Of a DNA stretch of 64,000 nt, positions 10,925 through 24,400 are shown piece by piece. The stretch comes from Rhyzopertha dominica. Its lineage: Eukaryota; Arthropoda; Insecta; Coleoptera; Bostrichidae. The notes beneath the pieces are model-generated. The model was given only the letters and a program-made list of their open reading frames with translations, was not told where the DNA came from and did no database searches. The translations under genes were made by a program, and so were the position numbers. Within the stretch, counting starts at the first letter, position 1. Each line of letters starts with the position of its first letter. The DNA lies in assembly GCA_025024175.1 (NCBI GenBank), contig QCXZ01000086.1, positions 20,674,245 through 20,738,244 of the forward strand, read 5' to 3'.

Positions 10925-13210
10925 CAAAAGCTTTGCCCTTCGAACCGCTCGATTATATTGGTCTAAAGTTCGTTTTGTGAATTTCTTCTTTTTGAAACTT
11001 CCAATATTACATTTCTTATTAATATTTATTACATGCGACTGATTTTCTGTTAGGTACGCGAGTCGGTTCGGCTCTTTCCTACTTCTCTGATTCGTTTTAA
11101 GCATTTTTAAACAGTTCGTTGTGTCGTTTGACACATTTGCGCAATTTGTTTTGTCGAAAGACTTGTATTTTCACTCCATTTTCGCAACGGACGTCAAACT
11201 CTTTCGTTTAAAAATAAAACGTCTTAAACCAGCAACAGTTTAATAGTGATCACGCTTTAATTCTGAAGAATGGGAAGTAGCCACATCGAATAATGCCAGC
11301 TTCCGGTCAGAATACCGTAATAACACGTCGTCATAAATAATACATTATGTATGGGCTGAAGAATGTGTGCAGCCCATCAAGAACTAAGAAGCAACAGTTT
11401 ACGGACCAAATACTATTTTGTCCGTTTCGAAGAATTAGAATTAGAGACCAAGGATGTTCACGACATAAACTGTTAATTACACCTTTTCAGCAATTATTCC
11501 ACTTGATTGCTTTTACATTACAGCTGCTGTTATCAGCTTTTTATGAGAACAGAAGCATCGAGATTCGAGATACCTCAGTAAATCGAAACCCTAAACATAT
11601 AGGACGTATGACTTGTTTACAACGCTTAATCTTAAAATTATCGTAATGCGCAAATGAAATTTTAATAACATCAATACGTCTTGTTTTACTTCGATAAACG
11701 TTGACCTCCTTGTTATACATACCAGTGTAAGTTAACAAGTGCTAGAATAGCTCTTCACATAATTACTGTCCATTAGTCCTTCCAAATTTAGGCAGCGGCA
11801 ATTTAACTCGCAATTTGTGGTAAACGGATCATTTGTAACGTGCTTCGAATTTTCAAATAGGTACATCAATTTTCGGGTAGATGCCTGCCTACACTCCGTT
11901 TCAGTAATAAATNATTATTTNCGAGAANAATTATATCTTACAGAAACAGAATTCAACACGGCGACATTTACTGTACAATTCTACATATCATTTCCAACTG
12001 TGCTCATGCTATAACAAACCTTAGGTAATTATGTGCTTACTCACGATATTTATAATAAATTAAAAAAATGTCTCCAATGTTGTCCAGCTCCCTCATTTTT
12101 CATGTTGATAAATGATTAGCTATACACTGGAGCTCTATTATCAACATGTCTTCCTGAAACTCAGAGTTTTTATTAAACAATCACATTTCCGCCAAGAATT
12201 AGAAGGTAATCGCAAAATTTTTGGTAGATTTCTTCTAATTTGATTTTTGACATCTTCTTCAACTGGTAGTTTAGGAACTGACTAACAGTATGCCTATGTT
12301 TTCTTCTTTAGTAGTCCATATGTGATCGTTTTTCCACTTCTGTCATATATGCACATATTGGATCCACCATATCTACACTATACATCTGATGCTGGTACTT
12401 CAGAGCATTACATTACATATTTGAAATTATGATTTTTCCATTAACACTTTATCGTACTTTGCTTACCTATACATTATTCGGGGGTGGAAAATTCATATAT
12501 ATACAAAAAATAATAACAATAAGTATTACTCATCGAATATTATTGTAGGTATCGCATATCCAATCCTTAATTTTAAAATCATTAGCAGATCCACAAATTA
12601 TTGGATCTGGTTTTCCAAATATTTTCTAATAATAGAGCTCCATAAAGGCAGATATACAGAACCGCCATTTTCTACCCACGACAGTCGCTGGAGAGAGAGA
12701 ATGTATAATATAGATCAGTGCTTAATTGTTTTTTCTTGAATATTTCAACTCCTAGGATTAATCCACCTTCACAAAAATCATCACACACTGTAAGGCCTTT
12801 ATTTAAATAAATAATTTCTTTTAAATAGTAAGAGATATACGCGGCACATCACCTTCAATACATTTACGTTCTCATTTGAACTGTCATTTTGGGGCGGTTG
12901 CAAATATTTGCCTCTATAGCGCCTTACTAATACCAAACAATAAGCCTGTTCTGATGATTTGTTTGAAACACAATTAATTTTTTATGTCGCACGCAGTTAG
13001 NATAAAAATTTTTGGCTTGATGGCTTCTGTAGGTGGATATCATTTACTTGCTAGCGAAATTTAACAAAAGAATNACAACTGTGACAAATTCCAAAGCCGA
13101 TGAAGTTATTACTATAGCGGATACAGATTCCGTTTTTTTAAACTGGAGATCTCATAGGCAGACAAGCGTAATGTTCCGATTGTTTTATATAATCTCCTGG
13201 TGTTCCGTTT
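10925..13210. other. AT-rich DNA, nothing recognised
   Basis: Several short open frames with no motifs; a cluster of N bases at 11913-11927. Confidence 0.45.
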
Positions 13211-13219
13211 ATCTTACAG

Positions 13220-13313
13220 ACTGTACAACCGTTTCTAATATTTCACCGTTACAGAAGCCGGAATCAAAGAATGAGTTTATTTCTGAAACGTCTAAATATG
13301 ATACGCCGAGACT
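13220..13313 (+). CDS. Candidate upstream coding exon (unproven)
   Basis: A pyrimidine-rich acceptor (CCGTTTATCTTACAG) opens a 94 nt frame, ISPLQKPESKNEFISETSK then YDTPR, ending at ACT|GTAACT, phase 2. Phase 1 in fits the donor at 7744, and phase 2 out fits the acceptor at 20399 of the first sure bbg exon. A chance open frame of this size is common, so support is only from phases and splice-site quality. An inner acceptor at 13255 is also possible. Confidence 0.22.
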
Positions 13314-13314
13314 G

Positions 13315-14630
13315 TAACTGAAGGATAGGTTAATGTCAGGCCGGCAAAAAACATTGCGGTGTTCGTTTACGCGGTGCTTGGGTTTGCTGTTTTGTTTGTT
13401 ACTTCGAGGTCGCCATTTCATTCTTGTATTGATGCGGTTTGGCCAAGGTACCATATAGATTTATTATGAGAAAAATCAGCAGACCGGAAATTGGGAGGGA
13501 AATTGCCTCTTCGGACGACTTCAGTGGCACTCAATGTAGACGTACAGAAGGTAATTTCAACGTTACGAGCGGAACTGTTATCAACAAACGCCGGCCTAGC
13601 TGACAATATCACACTGTTTACTGCTGCTGTAAAGGACATACGTATGTGAACATAATAATCATACTGCGATAAACAATTGACCTCCTTAGGGTTACTCTAA
13701 ACATCTTCATTGCAGTTTGTAAAGTAGCATCAAATGGTGTTCAAAGAATGGCATACGAATTACGCAAAACTGATTAGAGAATTGGAAGCAATTTAGAAGT
13801 AACAACAAGTGATTTACATTTTTGTAGTCTTAATAAATCGAAAAAAAATGTTTCTATATATGTCTGCTCCATCTAAAACATGATTTAAATTAAAAAATCA
13901 AATTATCTAGGCCGTAAAATTAATTTTCCCATTTTATTTGGGCATTATCAAACCATTTTCTCGCCGTGGACAGTTTGAGGTTTCCTTTTTTGGAAATTTT
14001 AAAAAAGTCAGCTAGCGGTGGCTTTACGAACTACTACACGTTAAGGTCCGTAAATACAGGAAAATCCCAGAAAAATTACTTTGAATTATAAATCCTTGTC
14101 ATTAAAGTGACTTCAACCGATTTGCGGACATCCCTTGTTCAAACAACGACTTCCGTTAGCCGTTGAAGATCTTTGTAGGTTAAATCCATTCAGTGATCAG
14201 TGACAGATCACTGCAATTAGGGTCTCGAGCAGTACGATTTTCGAGAAGGATCCGTGATGTTCGATCATTTCCGAAGTTTACGAACACATCCATCATTTCC
14301 TACTTAAACCAGGATATTTTTAAATAAAACAGCCTGTAAATTTTTGCATGTATGAATTCCTTGTCAAAAATAAAGAATTTTTCCCATATTTCAGTTCTCA
14401 AAAAAGATAGAAAGATACAGTTTTTAACTTTAAATAGGGCATAAACAGATTTTTAACGACTGTACATTTCAGGATTATTTAATAAATATCACATCACCTT
14501 TGCTTGTTGGTTTTTGACAGTTGTTCCGGCCTTTTGTGTAAAACGAAGGCGCCAGATTCTGTCGCGCAAAAGATGCCTCTTGGTAATTTTTTTATTAGCC
14601 ATTTTTACCAAAGAGACGATAAATCAACAT
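13315..14630. other. Intergenic or intronic DNA, nothing recognised
   Basis: Short frames only. A TCAGTGATCAGTGACAGATC stretch near 14190 is a local near-repeat. Confidence 0.4.
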
Positions 14631-14634
14631 TATA

Positions 14635-15008
14635 CAGGGTTTCTATAAATGATTCATGCATCCAGGGCGCTTGTGGAAATTATCGATTAAATCAGTTTGC
14701 CGCCTCTCAGGAAGGTGAACACAACTAATGCTTACTTGTCATCTGTCGACTGTTGAATTATTTGATATATTTTAATATAGAAAACGCCTGGGAATGTGTA
14801 TTTTCAACATATTCTGTAGTGTTTTGTGGGATAATTAACTTCAAAGTTGCAGAAAGCTCACATTTCGGAGCTGTGAGGTGACATTGATCTGCAACCTCCA
14901 GTACTATCGCCGTGCATATTATAGTTTGGCAGCAGTTACAAAAGGGCGGCGCAAAGAATTCAGAAATGAACGCCGCCCGCGTTGCATGAATCATTTATAG
15001 AAGCACTC
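14635..15008. mobile_element. MITE copy 1 with TIRs and TA target duplication
   Basis: Starts CAGGGTTTCTATAAATGATT and ends with its inverted copy (AATCATTTATAGAAGCACTC); TA flanks both ends. About 374 bp, no coding capacity. Matches 18191-18847 throughout. Confidence 0.85.
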
Positions 15009-15009
15009 T

Positions 15010-18000
15010 ATATATATTGAATTATTGTAAGTAAATTCAAAAGAAATTAGCACTTCAAGTATTAGCTATAAACATTTTATAAAAAGTATTAAATGTACAA
15101 ATGTAGTACTAAGAAAGAGATCAAAATTATTTTTTCAGACTTGTTTGGGATCTACTTGCTTCTGCCATTGTCCATCTAATAATTTTCGGTAAACAATTGA
15201 CAGTCGTTTGACATGCCTTCCTGATATTCACAAAAACCATCCAAATTTCAGTAGGCATTTAATGTGTAGAATTAAATATACTGTTCCATTAAAAAAATCA
15301 AGTTATCCAAGATCGAAGACTACAAAATTTTGACTCTCTTATTAGGAATTCTTTTAGTGAATGTATACTGTTTGATACTTTTAAATCTTTTCATTCAATG
15401 TATAGGGATAAAAACCTGCATTTCGCTTTTTAGTTTTAGAGCTAGTTGGGTTTTTACACTGCACTGTAAATGTCAAAATTTTCAACGAAACCGAGAAAAT
15501 AAAACAAGTGTATTGCTAACAAGGTGACCTTTATATATAGTGTGTTAACGCTCAGCAAAGCGGGACACCCGGTATAATGTAAAACAACTTTATAGCGTAG
15601 ATGCTTGATTTATTACAACTTTTATTTGAAAGATTTTGTGAAATTTTTAATATTGTTACATATGTGAGTTCGATAAATGCGGACTGAAATACACCAAACT
15701 AAAGCAGTATTAATTCAATCCACCATTATTAAAACACTACAGTTCACTACGATCACTAAATAGCACTTGAATCATCTTATGAAAATGATCACTGAAATAT
15801 TACAGTTTGATGCGGTGACACGGATAGTCAAAATTTTTATTTGGTGTTTATATCATGAGGATTAGGTAGTTAGGAGTTTGCACGCATAAAGCAAGCATAG
15901 ACTATATTTATGGAATCATCGGTAGTCGACAAAACCAAGGAAAGTGGGCCAGGTATTGAGCCTTGAGCGACACCCTTGTCTACGAGTCGAAATTCGGGTG
16001 TATGTTTTACAACTTCACTCATTGACGTTTATAAGATAGATAGTTGCTAGTAATTTTTAAGACAATAATGAAAGTATTAAAAAAATTCACTGAACGCGAC
16101 AAAGTTCGTCTCAAACTATTTTGTTGGTCCACCAAACCTAGTAGGCAAGATGATGTAACGTTTTCGGGCTAGTCGAACGCTGAAGAGACGGACAGTAGTG
16201 TTATGTAACGAGTTAATTTTGACCAAAGTAGTGCGTCTTATTTCAACTCTATCGATACACAAAGCACCGCCGATAGCACTAACGACCGGAATGAAATATC
16301 AAATCGTGTTGTATAGACCATATTAGGTTTACAAAGAACGACAGGTAAAGGTCAAATTTAAACAAGTTTTTTTTCTCTGAGCTCGTACAGGCGGGAGTAA
16401 TAAAGACAAAAACGTTGCCGTTTTGCTTTCTCAAGTATACGCTAACGCCTCAACGTCTCCTAATATATACGGGTACATATCGAGGGCGTGAATGTTAAAT
16501 AACTTACGGGAATCATACCATTTTAGTACTTTCCTATTAGTAGAGTCGTAATATGTCTTTTCGCTTGTTGATTTAGTTGCAATGTGCGAAAAAGAAGGCA
16601 CGTCCCAGCCCACTCACTCAAGGAATCGTCTTGAGCAATCGGTTCTATGTTTAGAATGTCCAACAAGCCATCGTCTCCACTAAAAACAGGTGTGCATCGA
16701 TTTGAATGGGTATACGGGTATTGAGCAACCATTTATAATGACTAATTGTCTTTGGTTGTCCATCCTACTGTATACTTATTCATATTTTAATAAACCTGGC
16801 TTATTGGACAATTCGATGTTTGTGCCATCGTCAGTTGACTGTCGGTAGTGAACGGTGATCCTCAAAGCGCGCTATGGTTTCAGGTAAAGTTTCTCACACC
16901 GATTCTATTTAAATATTATACTGTGGGAACTAGTGACTCTCTAGACACGACAGGCAGATGAATTCCGAAAGTACTTACGACCTAACGATGTGCCACGCAA
17001 ATTCTTTGTCGTATCTCTTGCACTTTGATATGTATTTCGGTTTTCTAAAGTGAACGAGACCAACAATGGAGTGACCGTCTTGGTGCACTAATGGAACGTA
17101 GGAGGNACGGTTAATTTTTAAAGCCGCATAGAATTATTACCGCCTGTTATGTCGTTAATGCGAGTTGATTGACTTTTTATTCAATTATAAACGATGGACG
17201 CTACCAGTTATCTACCCCTGCGTTCAGAGAAAGCTCTATGAAAGTAAGTGAAGATAACCACGTCCTGCTGTAAATGGGGGAGTCATTGAACGTACGTCTG
17301 CTATTTACATTGGCACAGTGCTCTATCAGTACCTTCGAGCTGGTATTCTTGCACTGAATAGATAGCTAGTTCCAGTGGCGGTCCCAAAGATTGAGGGAAA
17401 AATATTACCCTGTTTTTTAATCAAACCGCGTATTTTAGCCATTATCGTTTACGGGACTGACAACTGACAAAGGAGTGTATTGTTTTATATTTACAAGACA
17501 ACGAGGATGAATATAACTTTAAATCCGCTGGTTTTCAAGATTAAACTTCTCGTTTTGCATTTTTTGCAGGTGGCGTACACAGAACATGTGATTAAATTTA
17601 AGCGCTATATTTTTCATTGAAGAAATATAACAGCTGTTCGATTAAAAGAGTCATCAAGTTACTTATGATTATGATTATTATTGCTTGCTATTAGTATAAT
17701 ATGTCAGTGTCATTTATTCAAATTCGATTTGACAGAGTTCGCTAAGTTTCTTCCCGGCGAGGACAAATTTACGATGCTGTTTCGTAAAGAAAAGGATACG
17801 AAGGGTTTCAAACGAGCCATCGTACTCCGTCTAAAGTGGAGGAATTCACGAGAAAATTCCAGTCCAAAACTGTGATTCTTTTTCCATTTGCTAGGGAGCT
17901 TTTTGGTCAGTTTTCTAGATTTTAATGCGCACTTGCATTGCTGATATTTTTGTGGGGCTATGTACGTTAAAAAGTCATTTACAGACCAAAAAAAAGTATG

Positions 18001-18185
18001 GAAACAATGTAAATAATAAATACTGGTTAGTTTGGAATGAAAATACTCGAACATTTCTCGCAAACTGAATTGAACTCGTTTTCCTTAATACGACCATACG
18101 CCATCTACCGCCCACAGATTATTGAGCTGCTTTATAACTTTACCACAGAATACTAATGTAATATACAAACAGTATTATGTGACTT
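15010..18185. other. AT-rich DNA, nothing recognised
   Basis: Scattered frames under 120 codons, none with a motif. CGGGACACCCGGTATAATG near 15560 may be the end of an old transposon. Confidence 0.4.
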
Positions 18186-18190
18186 TACTA

Positions 18191-18847
18191 CAGGGTTTCT
18201 ATAAATGATTCCTGCATACAGGGCGCCGATGAAAATTATCGATTAAATCGGTTTGCCGCCTCTCAGGAAGGTGAACAATTGCTTTAACGTATACTTGTCA
18301 TCCGTCGATTGTTGAATTATTTGATATATTTTAATATGAGAAAACGCGCGGGAGTTTGCATTTTCAACATATTCTGTAGTGTTTTGTGCAATAATCAATT
18401 TTAAGGTTGCAGCATGTTCACATTTCGGAGCTGTATAACTATTAGATTATGTTACGTATTTGTGAGGTTGTGGCTATAATAAGCTTGTTAAATAATTGTA
18501 TTATGATAGACTAAAAGATGTTTTCAGCCTGCCGCAATGGTAAAATTCACAAACTAAATGGTAGTAACGTTAGCTATACTACAGAATGCAAGGGTGAAGA
18601 CTGTAGAGATTACCACAAGCCTACTATACCAATAATTATTGTTGTTTCTAACATTTGAAAGAAAAATAGAAGCGTAAATTGTTGGAAAATCTCTATAAAG
18701 CCATCAATTTCGTGACTGTATCTTGATTTACAAGCTTCAGTACTACCGCACTGCTTATTGTAGCTTAGCAGCAGTTACGAAAAGGCGGCACTAAGAATTC
18801 AGAAATCAACGCCGCCCGCGTTGCATGAGTCATTTATAGAAACCCTG
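18191..18847. mobile_element. MITE copy 2 with internal insertion
   Basis: Same TIRs as copy 1 (CAGGGTTTCTATAAATGATT ... inverted, ending AAACCCTG), flanked by TA (18189-18190 and 18848-18849). About 275 bp of extra sequence lies between roughly 18435 and 18710, so either this is the longer parent form or it took an insertion. No transposase. Confidence 0.85.
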
Positions 18848-18849
18848 TA

Positions 18850-19500
18850 CTATACAGTAGATACCAGGATTGAGTTTACAAGGAAATAATAATTTTTATT
18901 TTATCATTTGCTTGTTCTGAAAGAATTTGGAAAGAAAAAGTTCATTACTATCTTGATTTTGGACTTTGGAGTAATGATTAATTATAAAAATGAACCGAAA
19001 AAGTAAGATCAATATCAAATATATCTCAAGTAGTAGTTAAAAATGTGCTTAGGTCCAGTGTGTATAAAGATATTTCAAAATTTAGATGGACGTGCCGGAG
19101 TATTTTTAAATATTTTAAGCTGATCGGCATTTATTTAATAAATTATTCCCTTAAAAAGTAGAAACACATATTAAGCAATTTCATTTCCACTGGATCTCTT
19201 GTGACGATCCATATGTTAAAACCTCAAAATTGATTATGCATACAAGGGAATTTTTAAGATACTGTAAGTAATTATTTACTCTTCATTCTGGGCTATAAAG
19301 TAAATAAGTATATTTAACACAGAATTACGAATTGTTGATATAAAATTCTACCAATTGCGTTTTGTTGGTTCATTTAAGTGTTTTACCCACTTGAATAAAT
19401 TGTGTTTGTACTCAAGTATTGCATTTAATTTTTAGTGTAAATTCCCTAGATGCACTGATGTAGTCACCCATAATTTTCAAATGCTTGTATGTTAAGAGAC
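18850..19500. other. AT-rich DNA, nothing recognised
   Basis: No frames or repeats worth noting. Confidence 0.5.
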
Positions 19501-19890
19501 AATTTTCCGGAGCCGCCACTGACCAGTTCTTACGCTATCCCAGAATTTTTATTCAAACAACGAGTCTCCCACCGACTCTTTCTACGGTCTTAGCGCGCTA
19601 AAGCAAGATAAACAATATTTTGTAATTCCGTGTACATCTGCAGCAATTATCGAGTGACGCATTCTTCAGATACCGGATTTAATTTTGTTTAATACAGACT
19701 GAGGGGTAGCTTCAATTTCCAAAGCAGCGCGGTGCCCGCAAGTATTCTTCGATACGGTCCTGATTTACTGTTTACGGGCATCGAGCGTGTCGGTAGACCT
19801 TAACAGAGTATTTTGACGGCAGTCGGTGCCGTGAATGCGTTTATTTGTCGGTGTAGTATGATACTGTGCGAACCTTTTGGTGAAATCGGT
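19500..19890 (+). promoter_or_regulatory. Candidate 5' exon ending at a strong donor
   Basis: Moderately GC-richer stretch 0.5 kb upstream of the first sure bbg exon. It ends at GAAATCG|GTAAGT (donor GT at 19889-19890). An ATG gives MILCEPFGEI in phase 1, which would fit acceptor 20389. It could be an alternative first exon. Weak evidence. Confidence 0.2.
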
Positions 19891-20369
19891 AAGTCTCTAC
19901 GAGCTTTATCCCAGACAAACGCTGCAAGTAGTATCGCAATTTTATATTGTGATAACGTTTGCTTTCCGGACGCCAAGGTTTGTTTTTATCATTAAAAATA
20001 CTTGTAAATAAACGGATAACTCATTAGGTGAGTCACTCTAGAACCGTATTGTCATTATCATTCTATGCATAACCCTGGGCAAACGATACTTACTATCCCA
20101 CCCAGGTTATATAGCCGTTTAAACAAAACAGTGATGATAGGTTTTACTGCAGCGAATTTACATCTATCGAGAGATTGCGTTCCATAAATATTCAATTTCC
20201 CAATACGTCGTACGTGTATAATTACTTTTTAATTGCAGCCTTAATAAGAATTATTTTTATACTTGAGTAAATTTGCAACAGATAAAACTGTTTGCACTCA
20301 AAGATAAACAGCAAGAAATATTAGTATAAAGACAACACAACTGATCCACTTTCATAGCATAGCTCACAA

Positions 20370-21335
20370 ATGCCTTGTATCGTTGTAGATTTGAGCAGTT
20401 GGAACGGGAGCATTTCCCAGAGGTGGCGTCGTCTTCGACGATGTTGCGCATCGCTGAGGGCTTCCAGCGCACAGAACAACCCGGAGCCTTGCAGAGACGC
20501 CCTAATAGAAGGCCAAAACAAGCACATTCTAGTCAGTACACCNCACGGCAGCTCTTCCCTGCGACTGCCCAGCTCGAAGAAAGGTTCGGTCCAGGAAGTT
20601 CTCAGATCCAAGCTGAACAGGATCCACGTAGGCTTGAGGAAAAGACGAGCGCTTTCGGTTCAAGAAGTCTTCAGCCACGAGCAGCCCACGTTTTACGTAC
20701 CGTCTCCCGACTCCGGGAGGGTCCCGGGTATCAGTTCGGATTCCGAATCGACCCCCAACGATTGTGATAGTGCACCAGCTGGCAAACCTGCTGAAACCCA
20801 CCGAAGTAGATCGCGCACGAGGCGCTCCGTTGATTCGAGCGCCATCAACGACTATGGTTATCATAGCTGTGATAGTCAAGGGTACGATTCGCTTCCATTT
20901 GAACCGGAACCAGATTACGACGATGTGTCGTCATGTCCCAGGACGTTCAACGCGTCGCCCCGACGATGGTCGGTGGTGGACGGGCTGATGCGCTACAACC
21001 CCCAGTCGTCCAGGAGTTCCGAAGCTCCTGTTCCGCCACCACGCACGGTCTCAATCGAAAAGGCAACGAAACTAAATTTAGAAGCCGCCAGCGGCAAAAT
21101 TCCTAAGGCCAAACTGAGCGGCAAGCACCAAGAGCGCGCCAGGTCTCATTCGCCCTCGAAGAAGTCGCAAAAGGAGCACACGAAGTCTAGTTTAAACATA
21201 GCCAAAAAGGCGGGTACGGCGCATTCCTCTGTAAAAGTAGCGCCGTCTAAAAGCCATTACGAGTTTACCACCATCGAACAAAGACCGGAAGTCAATCAAA
21301 ACGACTACGGCCGGATAAACAAGGAACATAGACAG
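20370..21335 (+). CDS. bbg: bbg exon: N-terminal low-complexity region
   Basis: Open frame of 322 codons ending at a CAG|GTACGG donor. The product is basic and Ser/Arg-rich, with motifs such as [17 protein letters not shown] and [11 protein letters not shown]; it has no recognised domain. The start is uncertain. An ATG at 20370 has an in-frame TAG just upstream and could be the initiator. Alternatively the exon begins at an acceptor, GTTGTAG|AT (20389, phase 1) or GAGCAG|TT (20399, phase 2). A second frame (20375-20767) is also open and partly protein-like, but it lacks the continuity into the next exon. One N lies inside the exon at about 20543. The short 53 bp intron that follows (21336-21388) keeps phase 0. 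Confidence 0.75.
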
Positions 21336-21406
21336 GTACGGAACATTTATCACTACATTCGATGTAAATTAACTATATGTTTGTGCAGGAGTGGCTTGAG
21401 GAGCTC

Positions 21407-21438
<32 letters not shown>

Positions 21439-24400
21439 AAGCAAATTTTGCACGCTTCCTCGCGGTGGAGGTAGCGCCTTCACGATTCGACAGGTTTCCT
21501 TCCAGAAGGGCCCCGGATTTAAGGCGTTGGGCTTTAGCATAGTCGGCGGCAGGGATTCCCCAAAGGGCAGCATAGGAATTTACGTTAAAACAATATTTCC
21601 CAACGGACAAGCCGCAGATAGCGGCACTCTCAAAGAAGGTAAAATTCTATTGATAAACGAAACCAAAAGTTTTTATTTATGGAAAATACACATAATGAAC
21701 CCAACCACAAGTGTCTCCAACACCCTACATTCTTCTTTTTTAACGTAAATATTAAGGGATGGGATATTTGTATACCGGAAATACACAACACAACTAATAT
21801 AAGGTCCAAGTGCTCCAGTCTGCAAATTTTGGTAAAAGGCAAAAATATTTCTTTGGAGGATTGAAATCTACATGACGACGAAAAGTTTGCAGAAAAATTG
21901 TTTTTCGAAAGGAAAAATACAGACCGTGTTATACAGGGTGTACAAAATTTTACTTAATATAATACGGTATTCTGTATGCCAACTAATGTAATGAACCAAC
22001 TATGTATTGAATATAAGCAAACACACGTAAAGAAAACACATTGTTACAAATAAAAATATAGCATATAACACATTCTCTCTTGAAAGTTATTTCTGCTAAT
22101 AAACAAATATAAAGAAAAACACTGTCTTATAAAAAAAATTATTCTTAGAATATTTTTTTTTAATTTGACGAGCCACTTTTAGCTGAAAATCAGTAATAGG
22201 AGGATTTATCTTTACTACGAGATTATACAATTCTTAAATAATCAACAGCATGTCTCAATTTGTAGAGTTTATCACCATTATCAGGTAGCCAATTAATACA
22301 AAAATGAAATGCCTTTTGGTATAAAATAGAGCATGTCTCTTGTCATGATTCTTGTGAAAATGGGAGTAGATAACAAAGGATCTGTTGTCCAGTATTCGTG
22401 AAGCCTCAACTTCTCATATTATATTAGTAGAATAACGATTTTTCTTCACAAAATCTCTATCGTTTTCTACAAGGTAGAACGCGTATTTATTAGATTCTTC
22501 CGTTATGCGTTCGACGAATTCATATGTAAAAAATAGTTTTAAAAAATCTGATTCTGTAGAATTGCCTGTAAAAAATAAATATCAAAATTAAAATCTAATT
22601 TGCAACCACTACTTGTTTCGTCAAACACAAAAACTTAAGGCTTAGGTAGGTCAGGTCAGGTCAGGTCAGGTCAGGTAGGTCGTCCGTTCGCACATATATC
22701 ATCCGAATTGGGCTCATTGTCAGACGTGTTATCTTCTAACACTTCTTCAGTATCTTCTGCTTCTAATTCTCCTTCTTCGTCGTCGTTTACACCGCTAGAG
22801 TAAATAGCGTCGTCATCATCATCGCCCTCGAATAATTTGTCCACAATTTCTTGTAGATTTTTATAGTAAGAGGTCTACGATTTTTCGAAGCCATATTCAA
22901 CAATTATTATGTATATGAAACTAAAAAGGCTGTCATTCCAACGCCATACTTGTTAAAGTTTAAATCGAGAGACGTAAAAGTAGTAAAAATAATATGGCGC
23001 TCCTAGTTCTTCGGTAATGCGTGTAGATATGACAGTTGTAGCGAAAGGGTTCAATAATCGATTCCAATATATACCTAGCGACCATTACTTCTTTACGTTC
23101 TTGCAATGGGTTTTCTTGGCATAATATCGTGGTAACTTCAGTTACTTTTATTTATAAATTGTCAGGCACAATAATGGATAATCCACTTTACCAAAAACCT
23201 AGGTATTTGAATGATCGACACGGTCGAAAATTTGCCGAAAACACAAACCAATTTTAACCTGATAAACGACTTTATTCTTGACAGTAGAAGGATTTTTGTG
23301 CTTGCAGTGTCACTAACATTACAAATTACCAAAAAGGTTCCTGACTATTGAAAAAAAGCAGCGACGTAAATTTCATCTACGTGATGAGCTTCTCAGGCGA
23401 TATCAAGATAAAGATGATGCATTTTTAAATTCCTTAATCACCCGCGACGAAATTTGTGTTCACCATTTTGCGCAACTCTAAGTCTTCTCTTGTCCGATTT
23501 TTTTAAATATCATTAATGCCTATTACATTTCTCACTTGCTCAATCAAGTAGTTTTGTTAAAAAAGGAGAAACAATTCAAACAGTAGTGTCATTTTCGTGC
23601 ACAATAAAACATCCGACCTCATACTGTCCAACTGACTACAAATGCGTTGGGAGGTTCTACCATATTAACATTATGCAAAAGAGGCAAAATTTGAAGACGG
23701 TGTTGCTTTGCCCCATTATACAAAAGTGGCATTGTGGAACTTCCTAATAGATACAAATGCGAATGAAAAAATACAGTTATATTCCAGCGGTGTGAAGTCT
23801 GGAAATCTTATAGGGCAATTATTAGGACCACCGCAACCAATCCAACGCCCTAGAAACCTTCCGTCCAAATGTTGCTTGTCCCGAAAAATGTGCAGGTGCT
23901 TTAGCTTCCTGATGTTTAGAGGAACATCCTTTGGAATTTCTTGTACTTATTTCGTAAAATATCTCCAAAATGAAAGGGTGAAGTAAATTGTTTGATATAA
24001 TCTTTAAGCCTCAGACAAAATAACTAGGCGATTAAATAGCTTCGACCAAATAGCTTTTCTTTATTAGATCTTGTGTGCTTGAGTAGCAGATTTTGGACAC
24101 AAGACAGCTAAAGTTTAGTAGATGAATTAAGTTATAAGTGGTTTGTATATTTCTGTAAAATAAAGACTTTTGGTTTTGGTCATAAGATCCGCCATTTAAT
24201 ATAACACTAATTATAACGTAATTTGCAGGTGATGAGATTCTGGCTGTAAACAGCAAGCCCTTACATGGAGCATCTCACCAGGAAGCCATATCCGTTTTCA
24301 AACAGATCAAGTCTGGTCCTGTACTTCTGCATATTGGGCGAAGGATTCCTAAGAAGCGTCGTGAAAGAGTTGCGCCCGCTGTTTGATACGAATACATTCC

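Noticed and set aside
20375..20767. Alternative frame over the first sure PDZ gene exon ([16 protein letters not shown])
   Set aside because: Looks protein-like at its start but runs into stops and does not join the PDZ1 exon, whereas the other frame does.
22651..22675. AGGTCA nuclear-receptor half-sites in the TCAGG arrays
   Set aside because: The five-base period produces AGGTCA by overlap, without the spacing of real direct-repeat response elements; a telomere-type array explains it better.
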